A stretch of DNA of 64,000 nucleotides. Origin: an uncultured Litoreibacter sp. Its GTDB lineage: Bacteria > Pseudomonadota > Alphaproteobacteria > Rhodobacterales > Rhodobacteraceae. The stretch spans positions 186,001 to 250,000 of the forward strand of contig CANLOU010000004.1 of assembly GCA_947492995.1 (NCBI GenBank). The letters run 5' to 3'. Shown here one piece after another: positions 34,237-44,361 of the stretch; positions within the stretch are counted from its first letter, which is position 1, and every line of letters starts with the position of its first letter. The notes below the pieces were generated by a model. It searched no databases and had not been told where the DNA came from. It saw nothing but the letters and a program-made list of their open reading frames with translations. Both the position numbers and the translations under genes were made by a program.

Positions 34237-34402
34237 ATTGAGCCCCCAATCTACAGCCAACCGCGGTCGACCCTAGCAGCGCTGGGGGGGCTGTAAAGCC
34301 AAACCGACATAGGCGGAAACAATGACGGTCCGGCGCTTGTGACTGACGCTGAGACGGGTGATAATGACCCCGATACTGGACGGAATTGTGGGGGATAACA
34401 TC

Positions 34403-35011
34403 ATGAAAATACTTATGTCGCTGGCATGCGTGGCGGGGATGTGCCTGCCTGCCGCCGCCGAAACCTTGTCCTTCAAAGAGGCGCGCAAGGCCTTGCCGCG
34501 GGCCAACGCGAAGGCGTCCATCACATTCGACGCAGCGGCCGTTCCCGCCGCTGACCGCGCCAAGATCGAAGCTGGCGGCCAGCCGCTGGAAAAACTGCTG
34601 GGCCAGCTTGGGGCCTCCATCCCGGCCTACGGTGCGCTGGCGATTTCTCCCAGCGAGGGGCTGTTTGTGGACTGGCTGAACGGGGCAGGGCAGTTTCACA
34701 GCATCGGTGACGCACGGGCGGCGGCTTTGGCCTATTGTAATGGCAAACGCAAAGGCGGCTCGGCCAAATGCGTCTTGTTGGTCGAAGTCATGCCGAGGGG
34801 GTCCTCCGAGGAAGATGTGTTCTCGCTCAGCGGGCCAGCGAACGCCGCCCTGCGCGGGGCCTACCGCAAGTTGAAATCCCCAAAGGCTTTTGCCATTTCC
34901 GCAAAAACAGGCAATTTTGGCTTTGATCGTGGGGACGGCGGCCGCGCGTTGGACGCCTGTGCCGTGGCTGGCAAAGGGGCCAAGGACTGCCGCATCGTCG
35001 TGGTGGACTGA
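34403..35011 (+). CDS. Small exported protein upstream of hemA
   Basis: A 202-residue protein with signal peptide MKILMSLACVAGMCLPAAAE. The middle has YCNGKRKGGSAKCVLLVEVMPR and the end DACAVAGKGAKDCRIVVVD, giving two cysteine pairs that could form disulfides in the periplasm. I do not recognise a named domain; the AAALAYCN...KCVL arrangement resembles DUF4189-like proteins. ATG 34403 follows GGGGGATAAC. It lies 138 bases before hemA on the same strand, but nothing in the sequence ties it to heme. Confidence 0.65.
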   Translation: MKILMSLACVAGMCLPAAAETLSFKEARKALPRANAKASITFDAAAVPAADRAKIEAGGQPLEKLLGQLGASIPAYGALAISPSEGLFVDWLNGAGQFHSIGDARAAALAYCNGKRKGGSAKCVLLVEVMPRGSSEEDVFSLSGPANAALRGAYRKLKSPKAFAISAKTGNFGFDRGDGGRALDACAVAGKGAKDCRIVVVD

Positions 35012-35022
35012 CCTCAGACCAT

Positions 35023-35055
35023 CATTGTTCCACAAATATCCCCCGCGGAGCGTCC
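35023..35055 (-). repeat. GGGGATATTT-type intergenic element, copy before hemA
   Basis: On the minus strand it reads CTCCGCGGGGGATATTT then GTGGAACAATGATGG. The second half is identical to the copy at 3853-3887. It lies in the gap before hemA, antisense to the preceding gene. Confidence 0.6.
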
Positions 35056-35149
35056 GACCTCACAACTGCGTGGGAGCGTCAAATTGTAGCTTCGCCGCAA
35101 GCACGGGGTCAGTCTATATGACCTCCAAAGAGTATAAAGGCCGCCTGAC

Positions 35150-36373
35150 ATGAGTTACGACACCGCGCTGGACACTGCATTGAACCGTCTCCACGAAGAG
35201 GGACGTTACCGCACCTTCATCGACGTCGAGCGCGCGCGCGGCAACTTCCCCGACGCGGTCTGGACCCGTGAAGACGGCACCCAAAGCGATGTCACCATCT
35301 GGTGCGGCAACGACTATCTGGGCATGGGGCAGCACCCCGTCGTCTTGGCCGCCATGCACGAGGCGCTGGACGCCACGGGCGCGGGCTCCGGCGGGACGCG
35401 CAACATTTCGGGCACGACCGTGTATCACAAACGCCTTGAGGCGGAGTTGGCGGATTTGCATGACAAGGAAGCGGCGCTGCTGTTTACGTCCGCCTACATC
35501 GCCAATGACGCGACATTGTCGACCCTGCCCAAGCTGTTTCCGGGGCTGGTGATTCTGTCTGACAGCCTGAACCACGCCTCGATGATCGAAGGCATCCGCC
35601 GCAATGGCGGGGCCAAGCAGGTCTTTGCCCATAACGATCTGGCCGATCTGCGCGCCAAGCTGGAGGCGCTGCCGGCCAATGCGCCGAAGCTGATTGCGTT
35701 TGAGTCGATCTATTCCATGGATGGCGATTTTGGCCCGATCGAAGCGATCTGCGATCTGGCGGATGAATTTGGCGCATTGACCTATATCGACGAGGTGCAT
35801 GCGGTGGGCATGTACGGGCCGCGCGGCGGCGGGGTTGCGGAACGCGACGGGCTGATGGGGCGTATCGACATCATCAATGGCACGCTGGCCAAGGCGTATG
35901 GGGTGATGGGCGGCTATATTGCGGCCTCCGCCAAAATGTGTGACGCCATAAGGTCTTACGCGCCGGGCTTCATCTTCACCACGTCGCTTCCGCCTGCGGT
36001 TGCGGCAGGTGCTGCCGCCAGTGTGAAACATCTCAAAACCGACCAAGCCCTGCGCAAGGCGCATCAGGACGGCGCGGCGGCGTTGAAGCTGCGCCTCAAA
36101 GGATTGGGTTTGCCGCTGATCGACCATGGCAGCCACATTGTGCCGGTCCATGTGGGCGACCCGGTGAAATGCAAGATGATTTCCGACATGCTGCTGGACG
36201 AGCACGGTATCTATGTACAGCCCATCAACTTTCCAACCGTCCCGCGCGGCACGGAACGGCTGAGATTTACCCCGTCGCCCGTGCACAATGCGGCCAGGGT
36301 CGACGCGCTTGTTTCGGCACTGGATACGCTTTGGGGCCAATGTGCGCTGAATCGTGCCGAGATGGCCGGTTAG
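35150..36373 (+). CDS. hemA: 5-aminolevulinate synthase
   Basis: PLP enzyme condensing glycine and succinyl-CoA, the first step of heme synthesis by the C4 (Shemin) route. The 407-residue protein has [42 protein letters not shown] and [15 protein letters not shown]; the PLP lysine is in [13 protein letters not shown]. The ATG 35150 start gives the usual bacterial length, with AAAGG upstream. It is monocistronic by context. An anaerobic FNR-type box is not evident upstream. Confidence 0.97.
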   Translation: MSYDTALDTALNRLHEEGRYRTFIDVERARGNFPDAVWTREDGTQSDVTIWCGNDYLGMGQHPVVLAAMHEALDATGAGSGGTRNISGTTVYHKRLEAELADLHDKEAALLFTSAYIANDATLSTLPKLFPGLVILSDSLNHASMIEGIRRNGGAKQVFAHNDLADLRAKLEALPANAPKLIAFESIYSMDGDFGPIEAICDLADEFGALTYIDEVHAVGMYGPRGGGVAERDGLMGRIDIINGTLAKAYGVMGGYIAASAKMCDAIRSYAPGFIFTTSLPPAVAAGAAASVKHLKTDQALRKAHQDGAAALKLRLKGLGLPLIDHGSHIVPVHVGDPVKCKMISDMLLDEHGIYVQPINFPTVPRGTERLRFTPSPVHNAARVDALVSALDTLWGQCALNRAEMAG

Positions 36374-36500
36374 CCGTTTCCGCACGTGCATCATCGGGCC
36401 TAAGTGTGCTATGCAATTGGATATTAGGGCCGTCTGGGGACGAATCGCGGCCCTTAAGGGAACGAAAAACGTACACTGATTGAGTAGCGGGCAGACGCTA

Positions 36501-37718
36501 ATGCTGGGGCGAAAGTCACATCCTAAAGCCGAAGAGGCAGAAGACAAACGCGGCTTCGACGCGTTCGACTTGCGCTTGGGCGACATCATGCGCGGCGAGC
36601 GGGCGACGCTTGGCAAGTCGCTGCTGGATGTGCAGCGCGAGCTGAAAATCAAAGCCACCTACATTGCGGCCGTCGAAAATTCCGACCCCTCTGTGTTCGA
36701 GACACCCGGTTTCATTGCGGGTTATGTGCGGTCCTACGCGCGTTTCCTTGGGCTTGACCCCGAATGGGCGTTCGAGCGGTTCTGCACCGAATCCGGATTT
36801 GCCGGCGTCGAAGGCCTGTCGGCTGGCACCAGCAACAAACCGAAAGCCGCAACCGCATCGGCCGCGATCCGCAAGCCGGGCGAGGATCTTATCGTCAAGC
36901 CCGTGGCCCCCTACGCACCAGTGGGTGAAGGGCTGTTTTCGCGGATTGAACCGGGTGCTATCGGCTCGATCTCGGTCATGGTCGCATTGATCGGCATCAT
37001 TGGTTACGGCGGCTGGACCGTTTTGCAGGAAATCCAGCGCGTTGACTTCGCGCCGATTGAGCAGGCCCCGGGTATCGTGGCCGATGTGGACAACCTGCAG
37101 ACCGGCCCCGCGCCGGACGATTTTGCGGATGCCTCCACCGGATTGGTGGCCCCGTCGACAGACGCGCTGGACCGGCTTTACCGACCGCAAGCCCTTGAAG
37201 CGCCTGTTCTGACCGCGCGGGATGGGCCGATTGCATCGCTTGACCCCAACTCGGGCGGCACCTTGGCGTTGAACCCTGACGGCTGGCGGATTGCTGCGAA
37301 TTTGACCGGCACCGCCGTCGATGCGCCCGCGACACCTCAGGTGATCGCGGAGGCCGCGCCGGATGTTGTGCTGTTCGCCGTGCGCCCGGCTTGGGTGCGG
37401 GTCGCCTCCGCTGATGGAACGGTGTTGTTTGAAAAGATCTTGGACGCGGGGGAACGCTACGTCCTTCCGCAATCCGACGAGCAGCCTTTGCTGCGCGCGG
37501 GCAATTCCGGGTCCTTGTTCTTCAATGTGCAGGGCAAGACCTACGGCCCTGCGGGCCCGGGCACATCCGTGGCCAAAAACGTGGCCTTGGGCGTCGAGGC
37601 AATCACCACCGCCTATGTCGAGGCCGATCTGGATGCCGACCCGGTCCTGTCGGACGTGCTGACGGCAATGGCCAACACCCCACTGCCCACCGAGGACACG
37701 GGCGTCGCGTCAGAATAA
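36501..37718 (+). CDS. RodZ-like helix-turn-helix membrane protein
   Basis: A 405-residue protein related to RodZ, which links MreB to the membrane for cell shape. An N-terminal HTH_25 domain (GDIMRGERATLGKSLLDVQ, then YIAAVENSDPSVFETPGFIAGYVRSYARFLGL) is followed by one membrane segment (IGSISVMVALIGIIGYGGWTVL, about residue 155-175) and a DUF4115-type C-terminal domain (PAWVRVASADGTVLFEKIL). A start at TTG 36480 is also possible, seven codons earlier. ispG follows 97 bases later, a common arrangement for RodZ genes. The MreB link is family knowledge. Confidence 0.85.
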   Translation: MLGRKSHPKAEEAEDKRGFDAFDLRLGDIMRGERATLGKSLLDVQRELKIKATYIAAVENSDPSVFETPGFIAGYVRSYARFLGLDPEWAFERFCTESGFAGVEGLSAGTSNKPKAATASAAIRKPGEDLIVKPVAPYAPVGEGLFSRIEPGAIGSISVMVALIGIIGYGGWTVLQEIQRVDFAPIEQAPGIVADVDNLQTGPAPDDFADASTGLVAPSTDALDRLYRPQALEAPVLTARDGPIASLDPNSGGTLALNPDGWRIAANLTGTAVDAPATPQVIAEAAPDVVLFAVRPAWVRVASADGTVLFEKILDAGERYVLPQSDEQPLLRAGNSGSLFFNVQGKTYGPAGPGTSVAKNVALGVEAITTAYVEADLDADPVLSDVLTAMANTPLPTEDTGVASE

Positions 37719-37815
37719 TCTGACACTTGTCCGCCGAAGACCTGACAGTTTGATTGCGGGGCATCACCGCGCGGCCTATATCTAAGAGAACGCAGTAATT
37801 GCAGGGTAGGGCCTA

Positions 37816-38943
37816 ATGTCGTCTCTCCATTCCATACGTCCGTGGCGTCAGATTGACCGCCGCACATCGCGCCAGATCATGGTGGGCAACGTGCCTGTGG
37901 GCGGCGACGCGCCGATCACGGTGCAGACAATGACCAACACCATCACCACCGACATCAAGGCGACGATTGAACAGGTGCAAGCCTGCGCGGATGCCGGCGC
38001 GGATATTGTGCGGGTGTCGGCGCCGGACGAGGCCTCGGCCCGCGCGCTGAAAGAGATATGCGCCGAAAGCCCGGTGCCGATCGTGGCGGATATTCATTTC
38101 CACTATAAGCGGGCGATTGAGGCGGCTGAATCAGGGGCGGCCTGCCTGCGGATCAACCCCGGCAATATCGGCGACGCCACCCGCGTACGCGAGGTTATCA
38201 AAGCTGCGAAAGACCATGGATGCTCGATCCGTATTGGGGTCAACGCGGGGTCTTTGGAGAAGCACCTGCTTGATAAATATGCAGAACCTTGCCCCGAGGC
38301 GATGATTGAGAGCGGTTTGGACCACATCCGCATCCTCGAAGACAACGATTTCCAGGACTACAAAATCAGCTGCAAGGCCTCGGATGTGTTTATGGCGGCG
38401 GCGGCCTATCAAGGGCTGGCGGAGGCCACCGACGCCCCGATCCATCTTGGGATCACCGAGGCCGGTGGGCTGGTGTCAGGGACCATCAAATCAGCCATCG
38501 GGCTGGGCAATTTGCTGTGGATGGGCATTGGGGACACCATCCGCGTGTCCCTGTCTGCAGACCCTGTAGAAGAGGTGAAGGTTGGGTATGAGATACTCAA
38601 ATCGCTGGGGCTGCGGCACCGTGGCGTGAATATCATCTCCTGCCCATCCTGTGCCCGGCAGGGGTTTGACGTGATTGCGACCGTTGCCGAGCTGGAGAAG
38701 CGGCTGGAACATATCAAGACGCCGATGTCGCTGTCGATCATTGGCTGTGTTGTGAATGGGCCGGGCGAGGCGTTGATGACTGATGTCGGCTTTACTGGCG
38801 GCGGTGCGGGGTCGGGCATGATCTATATGGCTGGCAAGCAAGACCACAAGCAAAGCAACGAGGGTATGGTAGACCATATCGTGGGGCTGGTGGAGCAGCG
38901 CGCGGCTGAGTTGGATGCCGAGACTGACGTGGCTGCGGAGTAG
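37816..38943 (+). CDS. ispG: 4-hydroxy-3-methylbut-2-enyl diphosphate synthase
   Basis: Iron-sulfur enzyme of the MEP isoprenoid pathway that opens the cyclic diphosphate of MEcPP. The 375-residue protein starts [19 protein letters not shown] and has the cluster cysteines in [15 protein letters not shown] and [12 protein letters not shown]. This is the short bacterial form without the inserted domain of plants. ATG 37816 follows AGGGTAGGG. It is downstream of the RodZ-like gene and ends just before the twin palindromes. Confidence 0.97.
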   Translation: MSSLHSIRPWRQIDRRTSRQIMVGNVPVGGDAPITVQTMTNTITTDIKATIEQVQACADAGADIVRVSAPDEASARALKEICAESPVPIVADIHFHYKRAIEAAESGAACLRINPGNIGDATRVREVIKAAKDHGCSIRIGVNAGSLEKHLLDKYAEPCPEAMIESGLDHIRILEDNDFQDYKISCKASDVFMAAAAYQGLAEATDAPIHLGITEAGGLVSGTIKSAIGLGNLLWMGIGDTIRVSLSADPVEEVKVGYEILKSLGLRHRGVNIISCPSCARQGFDVIATVAELEKRLEHIKTPMSLSIIGCVVNGPGEALMTDVGFTGGGAGSGMIYMAGKQDHKQSNEGMVDHIVGLVEQRAAELDAETDVAAE

Positions 38944-38944
38944 C

Positions 38945-38994
38945 AAGAATTTTCGATCGAAAATTCTTTAAAACTCTTCGATCGAAGAGTTTTA
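38945..38994. repeat. Twin palindromes after ispG
   Basis: Palindrome 1 (38945-38968) has arms AAGAATTTTC and GAAAATTCTT around GATC. Palindrome 2 (38969-38994) has arms TAAAACTCTTC and GAAGAGTTTTA around GATC. Both are perfect and abut without a gap. They start 2 bases after the ispG stop. The T-rich ends could act as paired terminators; the same arms recur after ndk at 56134-56183. Confidence 0.8.
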
Positions 38995-38995
38995 C

Positions 38996-39030
38996 ACCTC
39001 CGGTGGGGATATTTCTGAACATGGGAAGGG
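38996..39030 (+). repeat. GGGGATATTT-type intergenic element, copy after ispG
   Basis: CTCCGGTGGGGATATTT then CTGAACATGGGAAGG, directly after the twin palindromes. Its GGGAAGG end may serve as the ribosome binding region of the DUF1499 gene that starts at 39037. Confidence 0.6.
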
Positions 39031-39036
39031 TGTGGC

Positions 39037-39519
39037 GTGACACTTAAATATGTGGCCTTGGCTTTGGTCCTTTTGGCGGTGGCAGCCGCGCTTTACGTGC
39101 GCTTTGCGCCTTTGAGTGCCGAAAAATACCACGTTGATCTGCGATCCATCGAGGGCGAAGAGCTGCGCGGCCAATTTAGTGTCGGACGCAATGGCGATAT
39201 TGCGTCGCCATATTTTGAGCCCGTAAATCTGTCTGCACCGGAAGCCGCAAAAAGAGTGCGGGAGGTGATCGAGGCCACACCACGCACCACCATGCTGGCG
39301 GGCTCCTTGGACGCTGGCGACGGGCCGGGCACATGGCGCGCGACCTATGTCACACGTTCTGCATTGTGGGGGTTTCCAGATATGACCACGGTCGAGCTGG
39401 AGACAGCCAATATCGGACTATTGCTCAGCATAACGGGCAGGCTGGTCTACGGCGTGGACGATTTAGGCGTGAACGAGGCTCGTATCCGAAGGTGGTTGGA
39501 CGAAATCAAGTTTGACTAA
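39037..39519 (+). CDS. DUF1499 family membrane-anchored protein
   Basis: A 160-residue protein with one N-terminal membrane segment (KYVALALVLLAVAAALYVRF) and a DUF1499-type domain: RVREVIEATPRTTMLAGSLD and VTRSALWGFPDMTTVELE. The family has no assigned role. GTG 39037 is the start, with AAGGG at 39026-39030. It is convergent with the small Cys-rich gene and overlaps it by 4 bases. The family call is by pattern only. Confidence 0.7.
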   Translation: MTLKYVALALVLLAVAAALYVRFAPLSAEKYHVDLRSIEGEELRGQFSVGRNGDIASPYFEPVNLSAPEAAKRVREVIEATPRTTMLAGSLDAGDGPGTWRATYVTRSALWGFPDMTTVELETANIGLLLSITGRLVYGVDDLGVNEARIRRWLDEIKFD

Positions 39520-39749
39520 CCGATCAGGCAGTCTTCCTTTTGTTCCCGCCACATGGGCGAATTCAATGACATCTCGCAGCGGGCCATGAAAACGCGCCCC
39601 CCCACATTCATGCATTTGGTTTGCCCAAGCTCGACCCGTGCGCCGCTTTTGTCGGTGCAGTAGCAGTCCACCGTTTTGCGCGCTTGCGCAACAGACTGGG
39701 TTGTTATCGCGGCACCGAGAAGCGCCAATACAAACATAGCTTTCTTCAT
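39516..39749 (-). CDS. Small exported Cys-containing protein
   Basis: A 77-residue protein with signal peptide [23 protein letters not shown] and a mature part with five cysteines ([31 protein letters not shown]), suggesting disulfides in the periplasm. The ending DCLIG is at the very C-terminus. No family recognised with confidence. It converges on DUF1499 and is divergent from prfA across 54 bases. Confidence 0.7.
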   Translation of the reverse strand: MKKAMFVLALLGAAITTQSVAQARKTVDCYCTDKSGARVELGQTKCMNVGGRVFMARCEMSLNSPMWREQKEDCLIG

Positions 39750-39803
39750 ACTATATTATTAGCACAGTTGACGCCTCCCTGCCAATCGGGCAGCACGGGA
39801 TAT

Positions 39804-40856
39804 ATGGTAGCACTCGAAAAACTCGCGCAAATTACGCAACGATTTGAATTCCTTGAGGCCAAATTGGCCTCGGGCGAAACAGATGATATTGCCGCGATTA
39901 GCCGGGAATATGCGGAGCTGAAGCCGGTCGCAGAGCAAGTTGCTGGCTTTCGCGCGATTCTGGACGGGATCGAAAGCGCCGAGGCGATGCTGGCCGACCC
40001 AGAGATGAAAGAGTTGGCGCAGGAGGAATTGTCGGAGCTGAAGGCGCAATTGCCCGAGGCCGAGGCCGCGATCCGGCTGGCGCTGCTGCCCAAAGACGCC
40101 GCCGACGCCAAGCCTGCGATGATCGAGATCCGACCCGGCACCGGCGGTGACGAGGCGGCGTTGTTTGCGGGCGACCTGTTGAACATGTACCGCCGCTACG
40201 CCGAAGATCAGGGCTGGGCCTTCGACATCATCGAGATGCAGGAGAGCGAGCTAGGCGGCATCAAGGCGGTGACCGCCCATGTCAAAGGCAACGGCGTATT
40301 CGCCCGTTTGAAATATGAAAGTGGGGTACACCGCGTGCAGCGCGTGCCGGTGACCGAAAGCGGCGGGCGGGTGCATACATCTGCGGCGACCGTGGCCGTT
40401 TTGCCGGAGGCCGAGGAGGTGGATATCGACATCCCGGCCACCGACATCCGCATTGATACAATGCGGGCCAGCGGGGCAGGCGGGCAGCACGTCAACACCA
40501 CGGATTCGGCGGTGCGCATCACCCATATCCCGACGGGGATCATCGTGGTGAGCTCGGAAAAATCGCAGCACCGCAACCGCGAGATTGCGATGCAGGTGCT
40601 GCGCGCACGGCTCTATGATGCCGAGCGGCAGAAGATTGATGATGAACGCTCTGCTGATCGCAAGGCGCAGGTAGGCTCCGGCGACCGGTCGGAGCGGATC
40701 AGGACCTACAACTTCCCGCAGGGGCGCATGTCGGACCACCGGATCAACCTGACGCTCTATAAGCTGGATCAGGTCATGCAGGGCGACCTGGATGAAATCA
40801 TCGACGCGCTGACAGCCGACGCACAGGCGCAGATGCTGGCGGATGAGGGGCTGTGA
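39804..40856 (+). CDS. prfA: Peptide chain release factor 1
   Basis: Recognises UAA and UAG stop codons and triggers peptide release. The 350-residue protein has the RF1 tripeptide region in [14 protein letters not shown] (PVT, the P-x-T class) and the GGQ catalytic loop in [21 protein letters not shown] 39804 is the family start; the frame is open further upstream but that part is antisense to the small gene. Its stop overlaps the prmC start, coupling RF1 with the enzyme that methylates its GGQ glutamine. Confidence 0.97.
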   Translation: MVALEKLAQITQRFEFLEAKLASGETDDIAAISREYAELKPVAEQVAGFRAILDGIESAEAMLADPEMKELAQEELSELKAQLPEAEAAIRLALLPKDAADAKPAMIEIRPGTGGDEAALFAGDLLNMYRRYAEDQGWAFDIIEMQESELGGIKAVTAHVKGNGVFARLKYESGVHRVQRVPVTESGGRVHTSAATVAVLPEAEEVDIDIPATDIRIDTMRASGAGGQHVNTTDSAVRITHIPTGIIVVSSEKSQHRNREIAMQVLRARLYDAERQKIDDERSADRKAQVGSGDRSERIRTYNFPQGRMSDHRINLTLYKLDQVMQGDLDEIIDALTADAQAQMLADEGL

Positions 40857-41689
40857 GCCTGACCGCCAAGGCGGCCCTGCAGCGCGGCATCGACACCTTT
40901 ATGCGGATCGGGCTGGCTGACCCTGTTACAGATGCGGAGCGGCTTTTGGCCTATGCCATGGGCGTTGCGCGTGGGGCGTTGCCAATGAAGCGGGAACAGG
41001 TGTTGGATGCGACCCAGCTTGCGCGGTACCTTAACGCGGTGGATCAGCGCGAGCTGCGCATCCCCATCTCCCAGATCATTGGCCGGCGGGCGTTTTGGAA
41101 CCATGACTTTCACGTCACCAGAAACGTGCTGGACCCGCGTCCCGACACCGAAACCCTTGTGGACGCGGCGTTGCGTCAGTCCTTTGGCAGTGTGTTGGAT
41201 TTGGGCACCGGCTCGGGCTGCATCCTTCTGAGCCTGCTGTCCGAGCGACCAGAGGCACGCGGCCTTGGCGTCGACAAAAGCGCCGACGCGTTGGAGGTTG
41301 CGCGGATCAACCGCGCGGAATTGGGGCTGGATACCCGTGCAGAGCTGACGCAAAGCGACTGGTTTGGCGAGGTGTCGGGGCGGTTTGACCTGATCGTGTC
41401 CAACCCGCCCTACATTGCCGCGGACGTCTATGAGGACCTGCAGCCGGAAGTGCGGCTATACGAGCCCAAAATCGCGCTGACCCCCGGGGGCGACGGATTG
41501 GCAGCCTACCGCATTATCGCGGCGCAGGCAGGCGCATATTTGGCGCCGCAGGGCCAAGTCATGGTCGAAATTGGCTTCGATCAGCGCCACGTGGTGCAGG
41601 ACCTGTTTGAACAAGCGGGCTTTGCCGATGTTGCGCTTGTGCAAGACATAAACGGAAAAGACCGCGTCGTGACGGCCATTTTGCGCTGA
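40853..41689 (+). CDS. prmC: Release factor glutamine methyltransferase
   Basis: SAM methyltransferase that modifies the GGQ glutamine of release factors. The 278-residue protein has an N-terminal helical domain, the SAM motif [16 protein letters not shown] and the NPPY motif in [20 protein letters not shown] 40853 overlaps the prfA stop (GTGA). It is the second gene of the prfA-prmC pair. Confidence 0.95.
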   Translation: MSLTAKAALQRGIDTFMRIGLADPVTDAERLLAYAMGVARGALPMKREQVLDATQLARYLNAVDQRELRIPISQIIGRRAFWNHDFHVTRNVLDPRPDTETLVDAALRQSFGSVLDLGTGSGCILLSLLSERPEARGLGVDKSADALEVARINRAELGLDTRAELTQSDWFGEVSGRFDLIVSNPPYIAADVYEDLQPEVRLYEPKIALTPGGDGLAAYRIIAAQAGAYLAPQGQVMVEIGFDQRHVVQDLFEQAGFADVALVQDINGKDRVVTAILR

Positions 41690-41891
41690 AAACGTCCGTT
41701 GGGCGCACGAATCCCCTTGCAATGGGTGGCCACGCGTTGTTTTACTATCTGCAGTAAGACGCAGGCCCTTCACGGCCCCTTACGCTTAAGCCAAAAATAA
41801 GGTCTCGATCCTAAGTCATGGGGACACCGCTTTGAATGCGGACAGGATCATAAGATAGACCGCTGCTTAACCAGGCTGGAACCCAACCCAC
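41690..41891. other. Intergenic gap before the DUF4167 gene
   Basis: About 200 bases with no gene. TTGCAA at 41718 and an AT-rich stretch near 41740-41750 might be promoter elements, but spacing is not ideal. The stretch ACGCAGGCCCTTCACGG follows. No strong hairpin with a T-tract is seen. Confidence 0.35.
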
Positions 41892-42539
41892 ATGAGATCT
41901 CAGAAATCCCGTTCGCGCGGCAAGAACCGTAACAACAACAACCGCTCCAATGTGAACATTGTGAACCGTGTGTTCGACAGCTCCGGCCCGGAGGGCAAGG
42001 TGCGTGGCACCCCGCAGCAAATCATTGAAAAATACCAACAGCTGTTTCGGGATGCCCAATTGGCGGGTGACCGGGTCGCGGCGGAGAATTTCCAGCAGCA
42101 TGCCGAACATTACGCCCGGATTCTGGCGGATGCGATGAAAGAACAGGAAGCCAAGCGCGAGGCGCAGGAAGCCCAGCAAGCCGCCCAACGCGAGCGCCAG
42201 CAGCGCGAACGCGAAGAGCGACAGGAACAGCAGCAAAAGAACCAGCAACAAGGCGGCGACAGCCGGTCGGAGGACGGCAATGATGGCGGTCAGCCGGCTG
42301 AGCAGAAAGCGCGGTCGCGCCGCGAGCGCAAACCGCGTGAAGATGGCGACCGCGAAGGGTTGGAGCGCGTCTTGGGCGGCGGCGACCAGCCGGACGTGAT
42401 TGATCTGGGTGAGGGCGGCGATAGCGGCTTGGTCGAAACGGTGGAGGCGGCGCCAAAGCCAGCCCGCAAACCGCGCACCCGCAAACCAAAGCCAGTTGTG
42501 GACGCGCCAGCGGCAGACGACACGCCCGCGGCTGAGTAA
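41892..42539 (+). CDS. DUF4167 family protein
   Basis: A 215-residue protein. The N-terminus is basic and Asn-rich (RSRGKNRNNNNRSNVN), then NRVFDSSGPEGKVRGTPQQIIEKYQQLFRDAQLAGDRVAAENFQQHAEHY, the DUF4167 core. The rest is a charged, low-complexity tail (Gln/Glu/Arg coiled stretch, then Asp/Gly and Ala/Pro/Lys). The basic N-terminus suggests RNA binding, but the role is unknown. ATG 41892 has CCCACC context without a strong ribosome site. Such genes are often near prfA-prmC in Rhodobacterales (family knowledge). Confidence 0.85.
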   Translation: MRSQKSRSRGKNRNNNNRSNVNIVNRVFDSSGPEGKVRGTPQQIIEKYQQLFRDAQLAGDRVAAENFQQHAEHYARILADAMKEQEAKREAQEAQQAAQRERQQREREERQEQQQKNQQQGGDSRSEDGNDGGQPAEQKARSRRERKPREDGDREGLERVLGGGDQPDVIDLGEGGDSGLVETVEAAPKPARKPRTRKPKPVVDAPAADDTPAAE

Positions 42540-42542
42540 CGC

Positions 42543-43376
42543 CTAGAACTGCCGCGCCAGCGCGCAGAAGGCTTCCAGCGAGACTTGCTCGGCGCGTTCG
42601 GTGGGTTTGATCCCGGCCGCCAGCAACCGATCCTCAATATCCGAGGCCAGCGCTTTCAGCGATGACCGCATCATCTTGCGTCGTTGGTTGAACGCGGCGG
42701 CGACGACCCGGTTCAATGTGGCTGCGTCCGCCTCGAAACGCGGCGCGGGCAGGGCGTCCAGATGGACCACTGCCGAATGCACTTTGGGGGCGGGCACAAA
42801 AGCCTCGGGTGGCAATTCCATCACGACGCGTGGGGTGCTGCGCCATTGCGCCAGCACCGCCAGCCGCCCGTAGGCCTTGCCTCCGGGCTGTGCCACGATC
42901 CGGTTGGCGACTTCGCGCTGAAACATCAAGGTCAGCGATTGCCAGAACGGCGGCCACTCGGGCGGGGTCAGCCACCTCACCAGCAACTCTGTGCCGACAT
43001 TGTAAGGCAGGTTTGCCGCCACACGGATCGGGGGGGTCAGATGCGCCAGGGGGTCGACGTCCAACGCGTCGCCGTTGATGACCTGCAACTGGTCAGGGTA
43101 GGCCACGCCAATTTCAGCCAGCGCCGGCAGGCAACGCGCGTCTTTTTCAATGGCCAAAACGCGGCGCGCGCCCTCTGCGAGGAGCCCGCGCGTCAAACCG
43201 CCGGGGCCGGGGCCCACTTCCAGCACGTCACATCCTGTCAGGTCTCCGGCCTGGCGCGCAATTTTGGCCGTTAGGTTCAGGTCCAGCAGGAAGTTCTGGC
43301 CCAGACTTTTCTTGGCCGATAACGCGTGGGTGCGGATCACATCGGACAGGGGCGGCAACCCATCTATCTGCGCCAT
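42543..43376 (-). CDS. rsmA: 16S rRNA dimethyladenosine transferase
   Basis: Methylates two adjacent adenines of helix 45 in 16S rRNA. The 277-residue protein has [17 protein letters not shown], the SAM site [15 protein letters not shown] and catalytic [11 protein letters not shown]. It is the last gene of the lptF-to-rsmA operon. ATG 43376 lies 28 bases after the pdxA stop. The gene is convergent with the DUF4167 gene at 3 bases. Confidence 0.96.
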   Translation of the reverse strand: MAQIDGLPPLSDVIRTHALSAKKSLGQNFLLDLNLTAKIARQAGDLTGCDVLEVGPGPGGLTRGLLAEGARRVLAIEKDARCLPALAEIGVAYPDQLQVINGDALDVDPLAHLTPPIRVAANLPYNVGTELLVRWLTPPEWPPFWQSLTLMFQREVANRIVAQPGGKAYGRLAVLAQWRSTPRVVMELPPEAFVPAPKVHSAVVHLDALPAPRFEADAATLNRVVAAAFNQRRKMMRSSLKALASDIEDRLLAAGIKPTERAEQVSLEAFCALARQF

Positions 43377-43380
43377 GCAC

Positions 43381-43410
43381 GTGTTTCCATTTGGTTAAAA
43401 ATACTCATGT
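43381..43410 (-). repeat. GAGTATTTTT-type intergenic element between pdxA and rsmA
   Basis: On the minus strand ACATGAGTATTTTTAACC then AAATGGAAACAC, a variant of the GGATATTT elements, overlapping the pdxA stop codon and the rsmA upstream region. The variant is less like the others. Confidence 0.5.
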
Positions 43411-44361
43411 CGCACGGGCCAAAGCCATGTCGCGGCCCATGCGTAACGCGGCGATGGTCGATGTCGGGTCGGCAATTCCACGCCCCGCAATGTCAAACGC
43501 CGTGCCGTGGTCGGGGGAGGTGCGGATAAAATCCAACCCCAGGGTGACATTCACGCCCCCCGCAAAATCAATGGTCTTGATCGGGATCAGCGCTTGGTCG
43601 TGATACATGGCAATGGCCACGTCATATCCTGCGCGCGCTTTTGCATGAAACATGGTGTCTGCTGGCCATGGGCCGGTCACGTCCATCCCATCTGCCGCCA
43701 GCCCGGAAAGGCACGCGTTGATCCAGTCCAGCTCTTCCTTCCCCATAGCACCCCCTTCGCCCGCATGCGGGTTCAGCCCGCAGACAGACAGCCGCGGGGC
43801 GCTGACGCCAAAGTCGCGTTTCAACGCGCTTTGTGTGATCTGCAAGGTCTGGGTCAGAAGCGCAGGTGTCAGTGTCGTTGGGACATCGCCCAGCGCGATG
43901 TGGATGGTGACCGGTACAACCCGCAGCTCGGGGCAGGCCAACATCATTACCACGGTGTCCTTGCCATCAAGTGCTGCCAGATATTCGGTGTGACCGGGAT
44001 AGGCAAAGCCCGCGCCGTCCATCAACGCTTTTTTATGAATGGGCAGGGTGCAGAGCGCCGAGGCGCTGCCGTCGCGCACCATATCCACGCCGCGTGCGAT
44101 CACGTCGATCACGTCCTGGGCGTTGCGCGCATCGGGCACGCCAGCCACGGCGTCGCCAGCAAAATCATGCTGCATCATCGGCAGGGGGCCCGCTGGATCA
44201 ATGTCGCCCGCTGAGCCGACCAGTTGCACATCGCCCGTCACATGGGCCTCGTCGCCCAGCAGGAAAAACGGCACCTCGTGGCGCAGCGCATCCCACGCCT
44301 TATGCGCAATTTCCAGACCCACACCGGCGGGTTCCCCGCAGGTCAGGCAGATCGGGGTCAT
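43405..44361 (-). CDS. pdxA: 4-hydroxythreonine-4-phosphate dehydrogenase
   Basis: NAD-dependent metal enzyme of vitamin B6 synthesis. The 318-residue protein starts TPICLTCGEPAGVGLEIAHKAW and has GHTEYLAAL, the metal histidine region in MYHDQALIPIKTIDF, and GLDFIRTSPDHGTAFDIAG near the C-terminus. ATG 44361 overlaps the surA stop (ATGA). The surA-pdxA-rsmA order is a known conserved arrangement. Confidence 0.95.
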   Translation of the reverse strand: MTPICLTCGEPAGVGLEIAHKAWDALRHEVPFFLLGDEAHVTGDVQLVGSAGDIDPAGPLPMMQHDFAGDAVAGVPDARNAQDVIDVIARGVDMVRDGSASALCTLPIHKKALMDGAGFAYPGHTEYLAALDGKDTVVMMLACPELRVVPVTIHIALGDVPTTLTPALLTQTLQITQSALKRDFGVSAPRLSVCGLNPHAGEGGAMGKEELDWINACLSGLAADGMDVTGPWPADTMFHAKARAGYDVAIAMYHDQALIPIKTIDFAGGVNVTLGLDFIRTSPDHGTAFDIAGRGIADPTSTIAALRMGRDMALARAT

